The translations under genes and the position numbers were made by a program. DNA of 64,000 nucleotides from Gammaproteobacteria bacterium (GTDB lineage: Bacteria > Pseudomonadota > Gammaproteobacteria > Pseudomonadales > Ketobacteraceae): contig JABLXQ010000001.1 of assembly GCA_013178375.1 (NCBI GenBank), positions 124,001-188,000 on the forward strand, read 5' to 3'. The notes under the pieces were generated by a model. It saw only the letters and a list, made by a program, of their open reading frames with translations, was not told the origin of the DNA and searched no databases. Positions 37,537-47,691 of this stretch are shown one piece after another; position 1 is the stretch's first letter; every line of letters begins with the position of its first letter.

Positions 37537-39522
37537 TCAGGTTGCGCCATGCAGCGACAACGGTTGCGTTGCACTGCGGGCAGCGCGCGCCACCAGCGCC
37601 GGAATATCCAGCAGCAGGGCCACACTGCCATCCCCCAGGATGGTGGAGCCACTGAAGCCACGCATGCTGCCCAGCAGATGGCCCAGGGGTTTGATCACGG
37701 CCTGCAGTTCGCCGACGAAGCGGTCCACCACCAGGCCAGCGCGTTGTTCGCCACACTGCAGCACCACCAGGCATTCGCGGCCTTCGGGCGTGGAGTCGAT
37801 GCCGAACTGTTGCGCCAGTCGCAAATACGGCAGCGGCTGGCCTCGCAAATTGAAAATGTCGTTGCCGGTGCTGGCGCTGAATTCCAGGCATTCCACCACC
37901 ATGTCCAGCGGCAGCACGAAGTGGCTGTCGCCCACCGCCACTTCAAAGCCATCGATGATCGCCAGCGTCAGCGGCAACTGGATATGGAAGCGGGTGCCTG
38001 CGCCTTTTGTGCTCTGGATGTCGATGCTGCCGCGCAGCTGTTCGATGTTTTGCCGCACCACGTCCATACCGACGCCACGGCCCGACAGATCAGTGACCTG
38101 ATCGGCGGTGGAAAATCCCGCTGCGAAAATCAGGTTGAAGATGTCGCGCTCTGTCAGTTTTGCTTCTGGTGCCACCAGTCCGCGCTCGACGGCCTTGCGC
38201 AAAATTTTCGCCGTATCCAGACCCCGGCCGTCATCGCTGATTTCGATCACCACCGCGCCGGACTGGTGGTACGCATTCAGACGCAATATGCCCTGCTCCG
38301 GCTTGCCGGCGGCCACGCGGTCGGCCACCGGCTCGATGCCGTGGTCCATCGCGTTGCGCACGATGTGCAGCAACGGGTCGGTGAGTTTTTCCACCATGGA
38401 TTTGTCCAGTTCGGTGTCGGCGCCGCTGATCTGCAGGTCGATGCGCTTGCCCAGTTCCTGGCACACATCGCGCACCACGCGGGGGAAACGCTGGAACACT
38501 TCGCCGATCGGCACCATGCGCATATTCAGGGCGCGGTCGCGGATCTGTTCCACCAGGCCACCGACGCTTTCCATCAGTTCAGCCAGCGCGGAATTGCCGC
38601 GAATGACAGGATGGGCGTGGCAGCTGGCACTGCGGATCACCAGTTCGCCCACGGCGTCGATCAGTTCGTCCAGCTTGCGCGAGTCCACTTTGATCAGGCT
38701 GCTCTCGCGACCGTTGCGCGGGCTGGTGCCGGTGTTGCCGGTACCTGTGTTGATGACGGTTTTGCCGGTGGGCGCAGGGACCTGCGCAACGGCTGACGCC
38801 GCCGGTTCATCCAGGCAGCGGATACGGATGTCACTGCCATCGCGGGCGAAATCGAAGGTGGCGGCGATCTCGGCTTCACTGGCAGCGGTCAGCAGTTCCA
38901 GATCGAAAGTCAGGTAGCAGATTTCCGGGTCCATCTCTGCCAGCGCCGGCAGGGTTTCGGTGCCGGTGTTGATGGACAGCAGTTCACCCAGGTTGGTCAG
39001 GTACAGCAGGAAGGATTGCGGGTCCATGCCCTGGGCCAGCAGATCCGGCGCGAAACGCAGCTGGATCTGCCAGGTGCGGGCATCGGTTGAGCCAGCCAGC
39101 AGCGCCGGGGCCGCAGCGGCCGCCGGACATTCCGCCTGCCAGTAATCGCGCAGGGAATCCATCAGCACCATCCGCAGGTCCGGTTCACAGGCCGACAGGT
39201 CGCCGCCCGCTTCCAGGCAATCGATCAGGCTGCCCAGGTGGTCGGCACAATTGAACATCAGGCCCGCCAATTCCGGCTCCAGCGCCAGCTCGCCGCTGCG
39301 CACATCCACCAGCAGGCTTTCCATCAGGTGGGTGAAGCTGACAATCGGGTCCAGGCCGAACAGGCCGGCAGACCCCTTGATGGTATGGGCCGCACGAAAC
39401 AGGGCATTGATGCGGTCGGGTTCAACGCCATGGGCCTCGATCGCCAGCAGCGCCACCTCCATGTCCGCCAGCAGTTCGCGTGCTTCCTGTACCAGTATGC
39501 CCAGCGATTCATTCAGATCCAT
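37537..39522 (-). CDS. cheA: CheA, chemosensory histidine kinase
   Basis: A 661-residue CheA. The Hpt domain carries phospho-acceptor His46 (RAAHTIKGSAG). A middle linker is followed by a dimerisation helix pair (SLIKVDSRKLDELIDAVGELVI), the HATPase with HIVRNAMDHGIE, DDGRGLD and GRGVGMDVV motifs, and a C-terminal CheW-like domain. No receiver domain is fused and no CheY or CheB gene is nearby; the receivers available are those of the REC-EAL protein and the hybrid kinase in the same operon. Confidence 0.95.
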   Translation of the reverse strand: MDLNESLGILVQEARELLADMEVALLAIEAHGVEPDRINALFRAAHTIKGSAGLFGLDPIVSFTHLMESLLVDVRSGELALEPELAGLMFNCADHLGSLIDCLEAGGDLSACEPDLRMVLMDSLRDYWQAECPAAAAAPALLAGSTDARTWQIQLRFAPDLLAQGMDPQSFLLYLTNLGELLSINTGTETLPALAEMDPEICYLTFDLELLTAASEAEIAATFDFARDGSDIRIRCLDEPAASAVAQVPAPTGKTVINTGTGNTGTSPRNGRESSLIKVDSRKLDELIDAVGELVIRSASCHAHPVIRGNSALAELMESVGGLVEQIRDRALNMRMVPIGEVFQRFPRVVRDVCQELGKRIDLQISGADTELDKSMVEKLTDPLLHIVRNAMDHGIEPVADRVAAGKPEQGILRLNAYHQSGAVVIEISDDGRGLDTAKILRKAVERGLVAPEAKLTERDIFNLIFAAGFSTADQVTDLSGRGVGMDVVRQNIEQLRGSIDIQSTKGAGTRFHIQLPLTLAIIDGFEVAVGDSHFVLPLDMVVECLEFSASTGNDIFNLRGQPLPYLRLAQQFGIDSTPEGRECLVVLQCGEQRAGLVVDRFVGELQAVIKPLGHLLGSMRGFSGSTILGDGSVALLLDIPALVARAARSATQPLSLHGAT

Positions 39523-39531
39523 GGGGGTTCC

Positions 39532-39822
39532 TCAGGCTTCGATGCTGAAACAGCGATTGAGATTGAGCAGGTCCAGAGCGGTCTGCATGGCACGGGACGG
39601 CTTGCTGAAAAGGACCAGGCCACATTGCTTCTGCAACGCCAGCAGCACCTGCAGTCCGGCGGTATCGATGTCGCTGATGGCGGACAGGTCCACCACCACC
39701 GGGGTGGCCACACCGGCCACCGCCAGCAGCGTCTGCCGCAGCTCGGCCGCTTCAAAGATGGTGCAGCTGCCGCTGATCTTCACCTGGGTCAGGCCGGGGT
39801 TGGTTTCGATATCGACGGGCAT
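39532..39822 (-). CDS. STAS-domain protein, first gene of chemosensory operon
   Basis: A 96-residue stand-alone STAS domain: MPVDIETNPGLTQVKISGSCTIFEAAELRQTLLA, then VVDLSAISDIDTAGLQVLLAL, where the Ser/Thr that anti-sigma-antagonist STAS proteins phosphorylate lies in the DIDTAGLQ loop. Such proteins often sit at the head of chemosensory operons of the alternative-function type. It begins ten bases before cheA. Regulation of a partner by partner-switching is possible but no RsbW-like kinase is visible. Confidence 0.88.
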   Translation of the reverse strand: MPVDIETNPGLTQVKISGSCTIFEAAELRQTLLAVAGVATPVVVDLSAISDIDTAGLQVLLALQKQCGLVLFSKPSRAMQTALDLLNLNRCFSIEA

Positions 39823-40031
39823 GGGTCCGCACTCGTGTCATTCCGGGATGACACAAGTCTGGCTGCCCATCAGGCAAAGCGTTAAGAGTGGAATTACTCA
39901 GGGGGGATGAGGGAAAACCCCCGGGTGGCGGGGGTGCCTGGCTTCGGTTACCGATCTGCAATTGACCCTGTTTTCACCTTCGTGCAGACTTGTGCACAAA
40001 ATAAGCAATCACCCCTTCAAGGACGACTTTG

Positions 40032-42539
40032 ATGCGCGTTAACTCCCTGTTTGCCCTCCTGTTCTTGTCTGCAGTGCTTTCTGCCTGCGGCGGGGGCGGT
40101 TCCCATCAGTCGCCGACTACCTCGCCTGAAGGCGCTTGTTCCGGCCCAACCTGCACCGGTGGCGGCAATACTGTACCTGTAGAAACCCTGCCGGCACCTT
40201 ATATTGAGCGGGTGCATTTGGGCGAAATTGCTCTAAAGATTGCCGCAACCAATACGCACATATTTGTTGCCGGACCGGGCAGCATCAAGATTGTGGACAT
40301 CGGTGCCCATAGCATCGTGGCCAACATTCCCCTTGAGTACGCCAAAGACTTGGCTCTGTCAGGATCGACATTATGGGTTGCAATGGGCGCATCGGGTCTT
40401 CAGGCTTTTGATGTCGCGAATCCTGAATCCCCCCAGTTGATTGGTAACAGCAACGAGCCCGTCGAGCGATTGGCAGTCAATGGCAATGTCTGGGGAGCCT
40501 GGAAATCGGATGGACATGCCAAACTGGGTCAATGGGTGATTGACGATGGGCAACTGCTCATATCGAGTCAATATGATGTCGGCAAGGTGGATACTCTTGG
40601 CGTGCTCAAACCGCTGGATGAATCGCATCTCGCCCTTTCTGCTCTACTGTTGTCGAGTCTTACCGAAGAGCTTCGAGTGGTAGACGCTGCTGATGGTAGT
40701 TACAGGCGTATTTATACAACCGCCACGATGAATCTCTTAACCGATCTCACTTTTAGAAACCACACTTTATATATTGCCGAATTTTCATATGGCGGCAACA
40801 ACAGTGTGATTCGTTCATTTGAGCTGCAGTCTCTTGATGAACAAGCTCCGGTGCCGTTGGCCGTGCGTGCAGGTAGATATATATCGTTTGCCTGGTCGGG
40901 GGATGCACTACTGGCTGCAACAGATCAGACTATTTACAGCCTGAACCCCTTTACCCTGCAACCGATAGATGAATTTAAAGCATTGGCGCGCACAAACATG
41001 ATTTCGCCGGTGCAAGACAAACATTGGATTGCGTTCGACGAAGCAGGTCTTGTAGAAGCACAATTCCCGGCTCCGGCAATTGAAGCCAATCAGGGGATAG
41101 GCATCAATTTTGGCGGGCTGCAGAATTTTGCGTATAACGTGTTTCAGGGTGAAACCCTTTGCCAGTCCAGCACCGTGCCGATATCTGAAATCGTTATCGA
41201 CCAGGATTGTTTTGGCGAAAAGGGGTATGTGCGCCTTCAGATTATGGGCGGCGAGCTGCTGGATGCCGACAATGATGGTCAGAATGACACGGTAATAACG
41301 CCATTTAATGGTGAGCTGTCGTTGGTTGTCAGCGAGTCGGATCTTCGAATTGGAGCTGCTAAAGTCTCTGTGTTGGGGGATGCTGTCTTTCGAATTTTCG
41401 GTGGCAAACTGCAGGCAGGTGATATTTCGATAGAGGATTTTATTCGTAAGGAGGATGCACTTGCCAAAGCATGGCTAACAGAGGACGTGAATGGCGATTC
41501 CGCCATCAATCGCACGGATTTACTGGCGTGGACGCCGTCGTTAAATAACTATAAGCGCACGGTGTTTACCGAATCTCAGGTGAATCAGTATCAGTCTGCG
41601 TTGATTGCTGCAGCGAATGTTGAAGCCGCTCTTGCGGGCATGACAGGGGCTTTACTTGATGTCAGCGTCAGTGACTATCCCTTTCTAGTAGTGGCCGCGA
41701 ATGAGCAATACCTTATCGGTGTCACGGATGCTTCTGTCGGTACTAACGCGATTTCTGCGCTGCATCTGATGTCCACATCAAACCTGTCAACCCACCATAT
41801 CCTCGATACATTGTCATTGCAGGGTTATGTTTCAAGCCTGACGTTTTCCGGAAACTATGTTCATGTCGGCATGAACAGCGGTAACGGTGTCATCATTCAA
41901 ATTACCGATGGACGACTCTCAACCGTTCGCGCTGTTCCTGGTTGTGGAAAAGCAGCCTGGGAAGGCACAGATTTAATATGCGTCAATTTGTCCCGCGCTT
42001 ACCGTGTTGACGGGTTAACCGGCGATCTACGTTGGTCGACTCCCATTTCAATCGGCTCTCTGAACAGCATTTATTCGTCTTCCGGCATGCTGGCTATTGA
42101 TGCTGTATCAAGTTCATACACTGCAAATCTGATTTTGATTGATTCGCAGTATGGCGGTATTCAGGCACAGTATGTTTCAGATACTTTCGTGTCGATGGTG
42201 CAACCTTTTGCGATCGCGGACGGATCAATCTTTACCAATTACAGTACGCTGGGTTCGCCCAATCACACTCGGCTTGAGCGCAGAAGACTGGATGATGCTT
42301 CAGTTCTGGCCAGCGTCGAATTCGAGCATTCAAGGGTCATCAAATCACGGACATTGGCAAATGTGTTCTCCGTGGTAAGTTATGCCGGTTTATTCACTAT
42401 TGGAATCGACGATCTTCAAATCAAGACTAGCCATTTAATGGGTGCTTCTGAAGTGAGAGGCGCTACGCTGGCAGGCAATAACTGGATTGTGCTCACCGAC
42501 GAAGGCAATTTGCTTGTTTATGGCGGGGTCGCTGACTAA
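40032..42539 (+). CDS. Large secreted lipoprotein with beta-propeller-like repeats
   Basis: A lipobox LSAC gives lipidated Cys19, followed by a Gly/Ser-rich linker. The first half has LVIVD-like repeats (GSIKIVDIGAHSIVA..., LQAFDVANPESPQLIG), suggesting a beta-propeller. Mid-protein there are calcium-binding-type segments DADNDGQNDT and DVNGDSAINRTDLLAW, the latter resembling a dockerin EF-hand loop. The second half has more repeated beta strands. 835 residues. The ATG at 40032 has AAGGA at a suitable distance. Probably outer-membrane surface-exposed; ligand unknown. It is more AT-rich than its neighbours. Confidence 0.8.
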   Translation: MRVNSLFALLFLSAVLSACGGGGSHQSPTTSPEGACSGPTCTGGGNTVPVETLPAPYIERVHLGEIALKIAATNTHIFVAGPGSIKIVDIGAHSIVANIPLEYAKDLALSGSTLWVAMGASGLQAFDVANPESPQLIGNSNEPVERLAVNGNVWGAWKSDGHAKLGQWVIDDGQLLISSQYDVGKVDTLGVLKPLDESHLALSALLLSSLTEELRVVDAADGSYRRIYTTATMNLLTDLTFRNHTLYIAEFSYGGNNSVIRSFELQSLDEQAPVPLAVRAGRYISFAWSGDALLAATDQTIYSLNPFTLQPIDEFKALARTNMISPVQDKHWIAFDEAGLVEAQFPAPAIEANQGIGINFGGLQNFAYNVFQGETLCQSSTVPISEIVIDQDCFGEKGYVRLQIMGGELLDADNDGQNDTVITPFNGELSLVVSESDLRIGAAKVSVLGDAVFRIFGGKLQAGDISIEDFIRKEDALAKAWLTEDVNGDSAINRTDLLAWTPSLNNYKRTVFTESQVNQYQSALIAAANVEAALAGMTGALLDVSVSDYPFLVVAANEQYLIGVTDASVGTNAISALHLMSTSNLSTHHILDTLSLQGYVSSLTFSGNYVHVGMNSGNGVIIQITDGRLSTVRAVPGCGKAAWEGTDLICVNLSRAYRVDGLTGDLRWSTPISIGSLNSIYSSSGMLAIDAVSSSYTANLILIDSQYGGIQAQYVSDTFVSMVQPFAIADGSIFTNYSTLGSPNHTRLERRRLDDASVLASVEFEHSRVIKSRTLANVFSVVSYAGLFTIGIDDLQIKTSHLMGASEVRGATLAGNNWIVLTDEGNLLVYGGVAD

Positions 42540-42652
42540 TCGGGCCGTTAGTTCAGCAGGAAAATATCAGGCAGTAGCAGGGGCTGCACCGCCTCTGCCT
42601 TTCCATGCTTCTGATCGCTACGCCGTCACGGATTAAGAAGGACGAAGCAGTA

Positions 42653-43276
42653 TCAGTGCTCACCGCGCGGCAAAAAATCCCGCACCAGTTCCACCGCTGA
42701 TTTCACCCGCAGTTTATCCATCAGATGTGCACGATGATTCTCCACGGTGCGCACGCTAAGTCCCAGCCGCTGCGCAATTTCCTTGCTGGACAATCCCTTC
42801 AGCACCTCGTCCAGCACCTCGCGTTCCTTGGGGGTCAGCAGGGCTAGCCGGGCAGACCGGGCGGAACGCTGCAGCCGGGCCTGGTGCAGGTCACGGCTCA
42901 GGTTGAGGGCGGCCTGCACCTTTTCCAGGAAACGGTGGCCATCCAGGGGCTTCTCCACAAAATCGAAGGCGCCCTGCTTCATGCCCTCCACCGCCGCGCT
43001 CACCTCGGAATAGCCGGTGACCAGGATCAGAGGCGGGGGCACTTCGAAGCGTGTCTGCAGTTCGCGCTGCAGGTGCAGGCCGCTGACCCCGGGCATGCGC
43101 ACGTCAGACACCACGCATTCGCAGGGACTGGGGCTGTACTGGTCGAGAAAGACGGTGGCAGAACGAAACGCGGACGCCTCGGCACCGATGGATTCCACCA
43201 GGGTGGCCATCAGTTCCAGAATGATGTCATCGTCGTCGATCAGGTGTACCCGCGGCGATGTTCCCGCACCCGCCAT
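42653..43276 (-). CDS. FixJ-type response regulator (REC + LuxR HTH)
   Basis: Receiver domain with DDDD acidic pocket (residues 14-17) and phospho-acceptor Asp58 (VVSDVRMPG), followed by a LuxR-type HTH (LLTPKEREVLDEVLKGLSSKEIAQRLGLSVRTVENHRAHLMDKL). 207 residues, FixJ/NarL-like transcription regulator. There is no kinase in the same transcription unit; the membrane PAS kinase at 45418-47691 or the hybrid kinase at 30056-33196 are possible partners. Confidence 0.92.
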   Translation of the reverse strand: MAGAGTSPRVHLIDDDDIILELMATLVESIGAEASAFRSATVFLDQYSPSPCECVVSDVRMPGVSGLHLQRELQTRFEVPPPLILVTGYSEVSAAVEGMKQGAFDFVEKPLDGHRFLEKVQAALNLSRDLHQARLQRSARSARLALLTPKEREVLDEVLKGLSSKEIAQRLGLSVRTVENHRAHLMDKLRVKSAVELVRDFLPRGEH

Positions 43277-43326
43277 AGTCGTCCTGGATTCAAGGGAGAT
43301 ATAACCCTGAAGTCTAGCAGGTGATA

Positions 43327-44085
43327 TCAGCTGGCGTAGCCCGGATTAACCCGGTCCAGCTTGCGCAGCAACCCCGGCCAGGCCAGCCCGCCGCCCGCCT
43401 GCCGCGTCACCTGCGCCGCCTGGGCCATGGCGGTTTCGATGATCTTCGGGTGGATGGAAATCAGGTCGCCGCCGCCGGACTGGGCCCGCACCTGGATCAT
43501 GCAGCTGGCCTCGAACAGGTACATGTAAAGGAACGCATCCTGGATGGTGTCGGCCACGGTGAGCAGGCCGTGGTTACGCAGCATCAGGAAATTCTTGTCG
43601 CCCAGATCCCGCACCAGGCGCGGCTTTTCATCGTCGCGCAATGCCACGCCTTCGTAATCGTGATAGGCCAGCGATGACAGTACGAAAATGGACTGCTGCG
43701 ACAGCGGCAACACGCCCTGCTTCTGCGCCGACACCGCCACGCCGTTGATGCTGTGAACATGCAGCACGCACTGGGCATTTTCCCGCGCACCGTGAATGGC
43801 GCTGTGGATGGTGAAGCCGGCGGGGTTGATGTCGTATTCGCTGTCCATCACCTTGTTGCCCTGCAGGTCCACTTTCACCAGGCTGGAGGCGGTGATTTCG
43901 TCGAACATCATGCCGTAGGGGTTGATCAGGAAATGGTGCTCGGGGCCGGGCACGCGGGCGGAAATGTGGGTGAAGATCAGGTCGTCCCAGCCGTACAGGG
44001 CCACCAGCCGGTAGCAGGCCGCCAGGTTGATCCGCTGTTGCCATTCCTGCGGGCTGACTTGCGTTTTTATTGTTGTTGCTGTCAT
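43327..44085 (-). CDS. Class II aldolase/adducin-family protein
   Basis: A 252-residue class II aldolase. The zinc-site His residues are visible in VLHVHSINGVA and, further on, FLMLRNHGLLTVAD; the N-terminus LAACYRLVALYGWDDLIFTHISARVPG is typical of the adducin-like branch found in bacteria. Substrate unknown. The ATG at 44085 has an AGAGG site; longer frames to 44202 are poorly supported. Divergent from the membrane protein at 44285. Confidence 0.87.
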   Translation of the reverse strand: MTATTIKTQVSPQEWQQRINLAACYRLVALYGWDDLIFTHISARVPGPEHHFLINPYGMMFDEITASSLVKVDLQGNKVMDSEYDINPAGFTIHSAIHGARENAQCVLHVHSINGVAVSAQKQGVLPLSQQSIFVLSSLAYHDYEGVALRDDEKPRLVRDLGDKNFLMLRNHGLLTVADTIQDAFLYMYLFEASCMIQVRAQSGGGDLISIHPKIIETAMAQAAQVTRQAGGGLAWPGLLRKLDRVNPGYAS

Positions 44086-44284
44086 CGCTGCGCCTCTCAT
44101 CCTGTGTTCGGTAGGGTTGCGGGTACAGTAGCAAAGATAGCCGCAAATTGCCGCTTCCGGCACACCCTGTGCCCGCCCCTGCCGCAACCGGATCTGGATC
44201 AAACTGGCCCCTGCAAATTTCCTGCAGGATGGTCATGCAAAATGCACTAACATTGCGCTTCTGCCGTCAGAGGAGCTTTTTTGC

Positions 44285-44749
44285 ATGAACGATTATTACA
44301 CCAGTCCCACCGCCACCGTGGGCGATGAACGCAAGGGCAACAAGCTGGTGGCGCTGGCGGTGGGCATCGCCATCGACATCGGCCTGTCCACCGGCGCCGG
44401 CGTGGTGCTGAGCCTGGTGGTGATGGGCATGCTGATGCGGGAGAACGTGTCCGTCGGCGACATGGAGCAGCGCATCAATGACATGATGCCCGCCGTGATG
44501 AATTCGCCGCTGGGCTATGGCTTTACCGCCGTGGGCATGCTGGCGTCGCTGCTGGGAGCCTATGTCTGCGCCCGCATCGCCAACGACCGCGAATATATGC
44601 TGGCGGGCGTGCTGGCGCTGGTGGCGGTGCTGGTGTTTGCGTTCATGCGCGACGAAACGCTGTCGGCACTGGCGGAAGGCACGCTGCTGGCCATCAACAT
44701 CGGCGCGATTTTTCTGGGCACCTGGCTGCACGCGCGCAAAAAGGCCTGA
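44285..44749 (+). CDS. Hypothetical membrane protein (four helices)
   Basis: A 154-residue protein with four hydrophobic segments (about residues 22-48, 76-98, 104-120 and 132-148) and a basic C-terminus (HARKKA). No family recognised. A GAGG site lies upstream. It precedes cytochrome b561 by 35 bases on the same strand and may be its operon partner. Confidence 0.75.
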   Translation: MNDYYTSPTATVGDERKGNKLVALAVGIAIDIGLSTGAGVVLSLVVMGMLMRENVSVGDMEQRINDMMPAVMNSPLGYGFTAVGMLASLLGAYVCARIANDREYMLAGVLALVAVLVFAFMRDETLSALAEGTLLAINIGAIFLGTWLHARKKA

Positions 44750-44784
44750 TTTACCGAACCGTTTTATCAACACAGGAGCACCAC

Positions 44785-45336
44785 ATGAGCTGGAGCAATT
44801 CCGCCACCCGTTACAGCAACCTGTCGAGCGCCCTGCACTGGCTGATGCTGGTGCTGCTGGTGGCGGTCTACGCCTGCATGGAACTGAAGGACTTTTTTCC
44901 CAAGGGCAGCGATCCCCGCATCCTGATGAAAAACACCCATTTCATGCTGGGACTGAGCGTTTTCGCGCTGGTGTGGCTGCGACTGGCGGCCCGCTTTGCC
45001 GGCGGTGCGGCGCCCGCGATCACACCGCCGGCGCCGGCCTGGCAACTGCTGCTGTCCAAAGGCGTGCACCTGGCCCTGTATGCGCTCATGATCGGCATGC
45101 CCCTGGGCGGCTGGATCATCCTGAGCGCCGAAGGCCAGCCGATACCCTTCTTCGGCCTGGAATTGCCGGCCCTGGTTGGAAAAAATCGTGGCCTGGCGGA
45201 ACAGTTCGAGGAACTGCATGAGATCGGCGCCAGCGTCGGCTATGTGCTGATTGGCGTGCATGCAGTGGCGGCTCTGTTCCACCACTACTTCATGCGCGAC
45301 AATACCCTGCGCCGCATGCTGCCGGGGCGGGGTTGA
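44785..45336 (+). CDS. Cytochrome b561
   Basis: A 183-residue, four-helix dihaem membrane cytochrome of the CybB type. Histidine ligands are visible in SALHWLML, KNTHFMLGL, KGVHLALYALM and GVHAVAALFHHY, and the segment MPLGGWIILSAEG is characteristic. It transfers electrons from quinol within the inner membrane, in some bacteria to dispose of superoxide. Preceded by AGGAG (about 44775). Confidence 0.92.
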   Translation: MSWSNSATRYSNLSSALHWLMLVLLVAVYACMELKDFFPKGSDPRILMKNTHFMLGLSVFALVWLRLAARFAGGAAPAITPPAPAWQLLLSKGVHLALYALMIGMPLGGWIILSAEGQPIPFFGLELPALVGKNRGLAEQFEELHEIGASVGYVLIGVHAVAALFHHYFMRDNTLRRMLPGRG

Positions 45337-45417
45337 TCCCGCCGGCAAACTGGAACGAACCCTGCAGCGGCGACTTCATCCCATTGACGCGACCCCGGGC
45401 CGATCCGGCCTGACCTT

Positions 45418-47691
45418 ATGCCGGCAAACACTGATACAAACCTGCCTAGACGGACGCTGAATCCGTCCTTGCTGATCCTGACCCTGACGGGCCTGGCGCT
45501 GCTGGGCTGGGCCCTGGCGGCCCCGGGCCTGACCCTCCCCCTGGTACCTGTAGCCCTGGCGGCACTGCAGGGTGGTACTGTGGTGGCGGCGCTGCTGTGT
45601 GCCCTGCTGGCGCTGGGCGGTGGTTCCGCCGCTACGGCATATTGGCCCGGGCTGATGGCACTGTGCGCCGGCCTGCTGGGACTGGCACCCTGGCTGGCAC
45701 CCGCCACTGCACAAGCACCCGCAACGGCAGCGATCACAACAACAGCGACCTGGAGCGGAATGCTGCACGGGGTCGTCCTGGCCAGCGGCGCCTTGCTGTG
45801 CTGGCTGCGTCCGCAACAGCCGGACCCTGCCCCCGGACGTTTGGCTGGCGGCATTCTGCTGGCGCTGGTCGTGGCGGGGCTGACCCTGCTGCTGCAGGTC
45901 ACCGGCATTCCCCTTTCGGCCACACTGCATGGCATCGCTACCCAGGCAGCCGCGCTGCTGCTGTGCGCCGGCCTGATCGCACTGACCCTGTCCCGCCGGC
46001 ACAATCCCGGCCGCATCGATCTTGGCCTGCAACTGTGCCTGCTGCTGAATCTGGGTGCCCAGTGGGGATTCCCGCCCGACTCGGCAGAATTCCTGCTGCT
46101 GCAATTGCTGGGCTGGCTGGCACTGTTTGCCGGCCTGTGCCCCGGGTCCAGGGAGACGGCGGAAGAACAGCAACGGATTTCCCAGAAAGTGCTGATGAGC
46201 CTGATGGCGGATTTTCAGCAGGCCCGCGAAGAGGAAGCCCAGGCCAAGCAGTTCGCCGAATCCATCATCGAAAACCTTCCGCTGATGCTGTTCGTGAAGG
46301 ACGCCGCCGAACTGCGGTTCCAGCGCATCAACAAGTACGGCGAAACGCTGCTGGGCCAGAACCGCGACGAACTGATCGGCAAGAACGACTACAGCTTTTT
46401 CCCCGGCGAACAGGCGGATTTTTTTACCGCCACCGACCGCGCCGTGCTGGCCGGCAACGACATTGTCGATATCGCCGAGGAACGCATCACCACCGGCGCC
46501 GGTGTACGCTGGCTGCACACGCGCAAGATCCCACTGCGCAACTCGCGCGGCCAACCCCAGTTCCTGCTGGGCATTTCCGAAGACATCACCGCGCGGCGCG
46601 AACTGGAACAGCGCATCACCAGCCTGTTCGAGGCAGCGCCCAACGGCCTGGTGCTGGTGAACCGCGACGACCGCATCGTGCTGGCCAATGCCAGTGCCTG
46701 CCGCCTGTTTGGCTACGACGCTACGGAACTGATCGACAGCCACATCACGCTCCTGATTCCCGCCAGAGGCCACGGCGACCATGCGGAACACACCCGCAGC
46801 TACTGGTCCAGACCGGAAGCCCGCAAAATGTCGGGCCGGCCCGATCTGGTGGCGCTGCACCGCGACGGTCATGAAATTCCCGTGGAGATCGCACTGCAGC
46901 CGCTGCCCTGGCTGGGCCGGCAGCACGTGCTGGCGTCCATCACCGACGTCACCGAGCGCCAGCGTTTCATCAGCGAACTGGAGCAGGCCAGCCGCTACAA
47001 ATCCCTGTTTCTGGCCAACGTGTCGCACGAATTGCGCACGCCGATGAATTCCATCATCGGCTTCACCGAAAAAGTGTTGAAAACCGCCGACGACCTGACC
47101 CCACGCCACCGCGACGCACTGGAAACCGTGCAGCGCAACGCCCACCATCTGCTGAGCCTGATCAGCGATATTCTGGATCTGTCGAAGATCGAGGCCGGCC
47201 GCATGGATGTGGATCAGGACACGGTGGACCTGCTGCAGTTTCTGGAACAGGCTCGCACCGACTTCACCCAAATGGCGAAAGCGAAGGGACTGACGTTTGC
47301 ACTGGTGCAGCCGCCGATGCTGCCGATATTGCACACGGATCGCGGCAAGCTGGTTCAGATCTGCAACAACCTGCTGTCCAACGCCGTGAAATACACCGAG
47401 CGCGGCACGGTGACGCTGGCAGTGGAAACGCTGCAGCACGACGAGATCGGTGCCGCTGTCGCGCTGCATTTTCGCGATACTGGCATAGGCATTCATCCAG
47501 ACGACCAGCAGAAACTGTTCAAGGAATTCGGCCGGGCGCAGGAAGCACGGGAAAAACGTATCCAGGGCACCGGCCTGGGCCTGCTGATCACAGCGCAGCT
47601 GGTGGCGCTGCTGGGCGGGCGCATCAGTTTTGACAGCGTGCACGGGGAAGGCAGCACGTTCAGTGTGGTACTGCCAGCGCCAACTGCCTGA
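45418..47691 (+). CDS. Membrane-bound PAS sensor histidine kinase
   Basis: A 757-residue kinase. The N-terminal 240 residues hold about eight hydrophobic segments without a large loop, an integral sensor module. Two PAS domains follow (about 275-400 and 400-525), then HisKA with His537 in NVSHELRTPMN and HATPase_c with NLLSNAVKY, RDTGIGI and GTGLGLLI motifs. No receiver is attached. Start and ribosome site are weak (no clear SD before 45418). The orphan FixJ-type regulator at 42653 is a plausible partner. Confidence 0.9.
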   Translation: MPANTDTNLPRRTLNPSLLILTLTGLALLGWALAAPGLTLPLVPVALAALQGGTVVAALLCALLALGGGSAATAYWPGLMALCAGLLGLAPWLAPATAQAPATAAITTTATWSGMLHGVVLASGALLCWLRPQQPDPAPGRLAGGILLALVVAGLTLLLQVTGIPLSATLHGIATQAAALLLCAGLIALTLSRRHNPGRIDLGLQLCLLLNLGAQWGFPPDSAEFLLLQLLGWLALFAGLCPGSRETAEEQQRISQKVLMSLMADFQQAREEEAQAKQFAESIIENLPLMLFVKDAAELRFQRINKYGETLLGQNRDELIGKNDYSFFPGEQADFFTATDRAVLAGNDIVDIAEERITTGAGVRWLHTRKIPLRNSRGQPQFLLGISEDITARRELEQRITSLFEAAPNGLVLVNRDDRIVLANASACRLFGYDATELIDSHITLLIPARGHGDHAEHTRSYWSRPEARKMSGRPDLVALHRDGHEIPVEIALQPLPWLGRQHVLASITDVTERQRFISELEQASRYKSLFLANVSHELRTPMNSIIGFTEKVLKTADDLTPRHRDALETVQRNAHHLLSLISDILDLSKIEAGRMDVDQDTVDLLQFLEQARTDFTQMAKAKGLTFALVQPPMLPILHTDRGKLVQICNNLLSNAVKYTERGTVTLAVETLQHDEIGAAVALHFRDTGIGIHPDDQQKLFKEFGRAQEAREKRIQGTGLGLLITAQLVALLGGRISFDSVHGEGSTFSVVLPAPTA

